The position numbers and the translations under genes were made by a program. From positions 1 to 18,535 of the forward strand of contig SKGU01000196.1 in NCBI GenBank assembly GCA_007117255.1: 18,535 nt of DNA. Direction: 5' to 3'. The number at the start of each line of letters is the position of its first letter. Position 1 is the first letter of the stretch. This document shows positions 14,898 to 18,535 of this stretch, piece by piece. The stretch comes from Natronohydrobacter sp. Lineage in GTDB: Bacteria; Pseudomonadota; Alphaproteobacteria; Rhodobacterales; Rhodobacteraceae. A model generated the notes under the pieces. The model saw only the letters and a list, made by a program, of their open reading frames with translations. It had not been told where the DNA came from and searched no databases.

Positions 14898-14994
14898 CGG
14901 GGCGAGGCCGCACAGGCAGCGCGATGACGCGGTTTGTCCTATGCGATATCCGCCGCGCCTTGATCGTTCCGAGTCGAAGCCCTAGCGTGAGGAT

Positions 14995-15966
14995 ATGGCG
15001 CTGAACCCGAACCTGAATTCTCTGGCCTATTTCGAAGCAGTTGCCCGTCTGGGCAAGATAACGCTGGCTGCGACGGAACTGGGCGTATCTTCGGCCGCGA
15101 TCAGCCAGCAACTGCGCGCGTTGGAAGAGCAGTATGGTGTCATGCTGTTCCGCCGGGAAAACCGGCGGCTGACCTTGACGCTGGATGGCGAGATGCTGTT
15201 TCAGGCCACATCCAGTGCGTTGCAGATGATCCGGGGGGCGCAGGCCACGATCCGGCGCCAGCGGAACACCTATGAATTTTCGATCAGGGTCAGCCCGACC
15301 TTCGGGGTGCGGTGGCTGTCCTCGCGCCTGAAAGATTTCATCGACGCGCATCCCGACTGGAACATGCGGATTGATGCTGCGCCAGATTTCACCAATTTCG
15401 ACACCGAAATGGTTGATCTTGATCTGCGCTATGGCCCCGGAACCTGGGATGGTCTGCACGCCGAGTGCTTTATCAGTGATCTGATCCTTCCGATGTGTTC
15501 CCCGTCCTATCTGGAAGAAATGAAATCGCGCGGGGCGACGGCGCAGGAACAGCTTGCGCAGGCCACGACTATCCGATGCGTCAAATCGCTGTACCAGTGG
15601 GAACTGTGGCTGGCCCGTCATGGCATCGAACGCGCTGAGGAAAAGCGCCAGCTTCGCTTTGAACGCTCGTCCATGGTCATCGATCTGGCGCGGCAGGGTG
15701 GGGGCGTCATTCTGGAAAGCATGACATTGGCTGCGAAGGAGTTGAAACGGGGCACGCTGGTGCCCTTCTCTCCGAGTTTTCCGGCGGTGCAATTACCAAC
15801 CTATTGGATCGTGTGCCCCCACAGGCATACCAATCGCCGCATTGTGCGCACTTTCACCGAATGGCTGCGCAATGAAGCGCGGCACCATGAAGCGCAGGTT
15901 CAGGCAATACTTGCCGGATATGGCTGTTCGTACCGCCCGATTGAGGAAATGGAATTGACACACTGA
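14995..15966 (+). CDS. LysR-family transcriptional regulator, GcvA-like
   Basis: This 323-residue protein has an N-terminal helix-turn-helix (about 8-65; LAATELGVSSAAISQQLRAL, LFRRENRRLTLT). The effector domain carries GcvA-like features: SPTFGVRWLSSRL, a WN-type core, DLDLRYGPGTWDGL, and a late GGGVILES. ATG 14995 follows a GAGG site. It lies 97 bp after gntR on the same strand but is probably a separate unit. It converges on the lyase gene, and the two 3' ends overlap by 67 bp. The usual family end (about FTEWLRNEA) is followed by about 30 extra residues, all in or near the overlap. A likely target is the lyase/aldehyde-dehydrogenase pair next door, whose intergenic region has a large palindrome. 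Confidence 0.93.
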   Translation: MALNPNLNSLAYFEAVARLGKITLAATELGVSSAAISQQLRALEEQYGVMLFRRENRRLTLTLDGEMLFQATSSALQMIRGAQATIRRQRNTYEFSIRVSPTFGVRWLSSRLKDFIDAHPDWNMRIDAAPDFTNFDTEMVDLDLRYGPGTWDGLHAECFISDLILPMCSPSYLEEMKSRGATAQEQLAQATTIRCVKSLYQWELWLARHGIERAEEKRQLRFERSSMVIDLARQGGGVILESMTLAAKELKRGTLVPFSPSFPAVQLPTYWIVCPHRHTNRRIVRTFTEWLRNEARHHEAQVQAILAGYGCSYRPIEEMELTH

Positions 15967-16883
15967 GACAGTCGGCCATGGTGTTTGTTGCTTGGTCCGG
16001 CCTTGGCGACGAATCCGGGTGTCTGATGCCCCAGAACAGAGGTCAGTTTATGTGACACATCAATAAGCCTGTCGAGGTCAACCCCGGTCTGAATACCGCA
16101 TTGGTGGAACATGTGTACCAGATCCTCGGTGCAAATATTGCCAGTTGCACCCGGCGCATAGGGGCAGCCACCAATGCCGCCAAGCGCTGAATCGAAGCTG
16201 CGCGCACCTGCGTCATAGGCCGCTAGCGCGTTGGCCAGCCCCAGATCGCGGGTGTTGTGAAAGTGCAGGGTGAGATGCAGATCGGGATGATCCTGCAGGA
16301 TCAGGGCGACCAATTGACCCACCTGCCGGGGATTGGCCACACCGATTGTGTCCGCGACTGTGATCCCCTTGATACCCATGGCGCGGTAGGTTTCAATGGC
16401 CCAGAGCACGCGTGCGGGTGTTTGTGGCCCCTCGAACGGGCAACCGAAGGCCGTGGCAATCGTGCCGTTGGGGTAGATGCCGGAACCCGCGATCATGTCC
16501 AGAATGTCACGGAACTGGGCGAGCGACTGGTCGCAGGTCATCTGCATATTCGCCAGATTGTGTTTCTCGCCGATGGACATGACGAGATTGACCTCATCGA
16601 CATGGCTGGCCAGAGCGCGGTCTGCGCCGCGTTTGTTTGGCACCAGTGCCGTATAATGGATGTCCTCGCTGCGCGTGATCCCGGCAAAGACCTCGCTTGC
16701 GTCACGCAGATTGGGGATGGCTTTCGGGGACACGAAAGAGGTTGTTTCAAGTCGGCGGATCCCGGTCGCAGATAGCAGATCGGCCAATGCAATTTTGTCC
16801 GCAGTCGCGACGAATTCCGGTTCATTCTGCAATCCATCCCGCAAAACCACCTCGTTTATCTGGACTTTGCTATCCTCTGTCAT
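15900..16883 (-). CDS. Hydroxymethylglutaryl-CoA lyase family protein
   Basis: This 327-residue TIM-barrel lyase has the catalytic residues of HMG-CoA lyase: Arg15-Asp16 in LRDGLQNE, metal-binding His207 and His209 in HFHNTRD, and the loop GGIGGCPYAPGATGN with Cys240. HMG-CoA lyase splits HMG-CoA into acetyl-CoA and acetoacetate. Relatives act on citramalyl-CoA and other 3-hydroxy-acyl-CoAs, so the exact substrate is open. The start at 16883 is set by AGGAGGG (16888-16894) four bases upstream; an earlier in-frame ATG (16907) is less likely. The last ~30 residues, after GFVAKAG, extend past the usual family end and overlap lysR. It is divergent from the acylating aldehyde dehydrogenase, suggesting the two handle linked acyl-CoA chemistry. 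Confidence 0.9.
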   Translation of the reverse strand: MTEDSKVQINEVVLRDGLQNEPEFVATADKIALADLLSATGIRRLETTSFVSPKAIPNLRDASEVFAGITRSEDIHYTALVPNKRGADRALASHVDEVNLVMSIGEKHNLANMQMTCDQSLAQFRDILDMIAGSGIYPNGTIATAFGCPFEGPQTPARVLWAIETYRAMGIKGITVADTIGVANPRQVGQLVALILQDHPDLHLTLHFHNTRDLGLANALAAYDAGARSFDSALGGIGGCPYAPGATGNICTEDLVHMFHQCGIQTGVDLDRLIDVSHKLTSVLGHQTPGFVAKAGPSNKHHGRLSQCVNSISSIGRYEQPYPASIA

Positions 16884-17055
16884 CGCGCCCTCCTGCTGCA
16901 ATGACAATGGCTTAGCATTGGAGATACTGAAATTTCAATCAACGTATCATGTAATATATCTTAAGAAATATTAGCTGTGCGGGCGGGTTGCGCATGGGTA
17001 TCAGTGAGGATGTGAATTGCCGAAAGGCCCGATTGACGCCATGGGAGGAACACCA
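16884..17055. promoter_or_regulatory. Divergent control region between the lyase and aldehyde dehydrogenase genes
   Basis: This 172-bp AT-rich spacer contains the palindrome TGAAATTTCA (16928-16937) and a 22-bp near-perfect palindrome (16952-16973). GGGAGGA (17043-17049), six bases before ATG 17056, sets the aldehyde dehydrogenase start. AGGAGGG on the minus strand sets the lyase start. Confidence 0.5.
16952..16973. promoter_or_regulatory. 22-bp near-perfect palindrome, candidate operator
   Basis: The core AATATATCTTAAGAAATATT (16953-16972) is self-complementary except for one A/A position pair, and one more T-A pair extends it to 16952-16973. It lies in the divergent spacer, next to a LysR gene and about 2 kb from a GntR gene. 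Its AT content makes a DNA-binding site more plausible than an RNA stem. Confidence 0.5.
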
Positions 17056-18468
17056 ATGACCGACACAACCGAAAGCGCCGAAATCGCAGCACTTGTTGCA
17101 AAAGCGCGCAAGGCACATGCTGTTGTCAACACCTACGATCAGGCGCGTGTCGATCTGATTGCGGGCGCAATCGTCTATCACCTGTCACGCCCAGACACGG
17201 CGTCACAAATCGCGGTAATGGCATTTGAAGAGACGCGGATGGGGCTGGTTGACAGCAAGCGCGCGAAGCTGACCCAAAAGATGCCTGCCATTTTCTATGA
17301 TATTCGCAAAGAGCCCAGTGTGGGCGTAATTGACCGCGACATGGCAAATGGGATTACCACAATCGCCAAACCCTACGGCGTCATTGCCGCTCTGGTGCCG
17401 AGCACGAATTGCGAGGCAACGCCCATTTTTAAATCCGTGCTCGGAATCCGGGCGCGAAATGCCGTGATTTGCGCTCCCCATCCCGCGAGCAAACGGACGA
17501 CGCTGCATGTTGTCGCGCTGATCCGCAACGTCCTGCGCGCCCTCGATGCGCCCGAGGATTTGGTGCAATGTATCGAAACCCCCTCGAAGGCGCTGGCTGC
17601 GGAATTGATGGCACAATGCGATGTCGCAATGGCAACAGGGTCAGGGGATATGGTGACCGCAGCTTATTCCTCTGGCAAACCGGCTTTTGGAGTCGGGGTC
17701 GGAAATGCAGTTGTCGTCATAGATGAGACAGTCGATCTGGCTGAAACTGCTAAGAGAATCCGTATCGGCAAGACCGGTGACAACGCCTCTGGCTGTTCTG
17801 CCGAGAATTCGATCGTTGTTGCAGATCAGATCTATGATGATTTTCTGCGCGCCTTGCAAGCCGAGGGTGCCTATATCGCCAATGCCGAAGAAAAGGTGCG
17901 ATTACAGTCGGCGATGTGGCAGGACGGCTATCTTTCGCGCAATGTTGTGGCGCGTTCGGTGCATGAGATTGCCGCTCATGCCGGACTGACTGTGCCGCAG
18001 GATTGCAGGTTCATTCTTGTCGAGGAAACCGGATACGGCCCGGACTATCCGTTCTCGGGCGAGAAGCTGAGCCTTGTCCTGACCTGCTACAGATACAAGA
18101 CCTTCGATGATGCGATTAATCTGGTCAATGGGGTCACGGCTTTTTCCGGGTCAGGGCATTCCTGCGGTATCCATTCCCATGATCCTGATCGAATCCTTGC
18201 ACTGGGGTTGGCCACGCGCACGTCGCGTGTGATTGTGCGGCAGTCGCATGGCGTGGCCAATTCCGGAAGCTGGACCAATGGCTTGGCAAAGACATTTTCC
18301 TTGGGCTGCGGCAGTTGGGGCGGGAACTCGGTTTCGGAAAATGTGACGCAAAAGCACTATTTCAATACGACTCGGATCGCAGAGCCGATCCAGCGCGACA
18401 TCCCCGATGATGCGCAGGGCAATCGCATTTGGCTCAGCGCTCTGGGGTCGGTTCTTTCAAGCCATTGA
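17056..18468 (+). CDS. CoA-acylating aldehyde dehydrogenase, SauS-like (sulfoacetaldehyde dehydrogenase family)
   Basis: This 470-residue protein has the AdhE/EutE-type acylating aldehyde dehydrogenase fold and no alcohol dehydrogenase domain. Seen in order are KPYGVIAALVPSTNCEATPIFKS-like cofactor region (about 105-127), ATGSGDMV (193-200), GVGVGNAVVVIDE (212-224), catalytic Cys247 in NASGCSAENS, VEETGYGPDYPFSGEKLS-like segment near 320-337, and the SLGCGSWGGNS end motif. This pattern matches, from memory, enzymes annotated as acylating sulfoacetaldehyde dehydrogenase, which link sulfoacetaldehyde and sulfoacetyl-CoA with NAD(P). Other small aldehydes are possible. The start follows GGGAGGA; upstream in-frame TTG 17017 and ATG 17041 are rejected because the ATG 17041 codon itself abuts this site. 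It is divergent from the lyase gene. No sulfoacetate-CoA ligase or Xsc is in the window. Confidence 0.85.
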   Translation: MTDTTESAEIAALVAKARKAHAVVNTYDQARVDLIAGAIVYHLSRPDTASQIAVMAFEETRMGLVDSKRAKLTQKMPAIFYDIRKEPSVGVIDRDMANGITTIAKPYGVIAALVPSTNCEATPIFKSVLGIRARNAVICAPHPASKRTTLHVVALIRNVLRALDAPEDLVQCIETPSKALAAELMAQCDVAMATGSGDMVTAAYSSGKPAFGVGVGNAVVVIDETVDLAETAKRIRIGKTGDNASGCSAENSIVVADQIYDDFLRALQAEGAYIANAEEKVRLQSAMWQDGYLSRNVVARSVHEIAAHAGLTVPQDCRFILVEETGYGPDYPFSGEKLSLVLTCYRYKTFDDAINLVNGVTAFSGSGHSCGIHSHDPDRILALGLATRTSRVIVRQSHGVANSGSWTNGLAKTFSLGCGSWGGNSVSENVTQKHYFNTTRIAEPIQRDIPDDAQGNRIWLSALGSVLSSH

Positions 18469-18535
18469 GAATGTTGCATAAGAATGTCTCATCCCAACCC
18501 GCGCGCTTGAGCTTTATGGAGAGCGATCCCTTTGA
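18469..18535 (+). other. Window end; possible start of another gene
   Basis: Sixty-seven bases follow the aldehyde dehydrogenase. An ATG at 18516 stays open to the window edge (six codons), but has no strong Shine-Dalgarno. Too short to identify. Confidence 0.2.

Noticed and set aside
14725..15792. Minus-strand open frame (355 codons) across gntR and lysR
   Set aside because: It lies opposite two well-defined regulators and shows no domain or start signal.
1..18535. Anti-phage defence island
   Set aside because: Only the caspase-fold protein hints at defence; it carries an export signal, and no gasdermin, nucleotide cyclase, nuclease or sensor ATPase is nearby.

Overview
The window most likely comes from an alphaproteobacterium of the Rhodobacteraceae (Roseobacter-type). 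This is inferred from GC-rich coding, a DctPQM-type TRAP transporter with a GntR/FCD regulator, a GcvA-like LysR regulator and the tight overlapping gene layout. It is not a database identification. No rRNA, tRNA, CRISPR array, intact insertion sequence or prophage gene is visible.

Two unrelated blocks are separated by about 570 bp with no convincing gene (5582-6150). Block 1 (1-5581) is an unusual exported cassette. It has a MORN-repeat protein on the plus strand whose 5' end looks broken. Converging on it is a two-gene minus-strand operon: a Tat-signal caspase-fold peptidase with the His/Cys dyad and a DUF4384-like tail, then, 2 bp later, a Sec-signal alpha/beta hydrolase of the DUF900 type. 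Both enzymes should act in or beyond the periplasm.

Block 2 (6151-18468) is a catabolic island. A PLP aminotransferase is divergent from a plus-strand run: split transketolase (two overlapping genes), an SDR dehydrogenase, a 333-bp structured leader, a TRAP transporter (DctP, DctQ, DctM), an LtnD-type beta-hydroxyacid dehydrogenase and a GntR regulator. A LysR regulator follows. Then come an HMG-CoA-lyase-type enzyme (minus strand) and, divergent from it, a SauS-like CoA-acylating aldehyde dehydrogenase.

Working model (inference): the TRAP system imports a polyhydroxy acid or sulfonated polyol/sugar acid. The SDR and LtnD-type enzymes oxidise hydroxyl groups. The split transketolase removes a C2 unit from a ketose with no kinase in sight. 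The SauS-like enzyme may turn a released aldehyde, possibly sulfoacetaldehyde, into an acyl-CoA. Features worth attention are the three stacked hairpins before dctP, a 10-bp hairpin with a TCCG (UNCG-class) loop at the very start of dctQ, a 22-bp near-perfect palindrome between the lyase and aldehyde dehydrogenase genes, and a 67-bp overlap of the lysR and lyase 3' ends.
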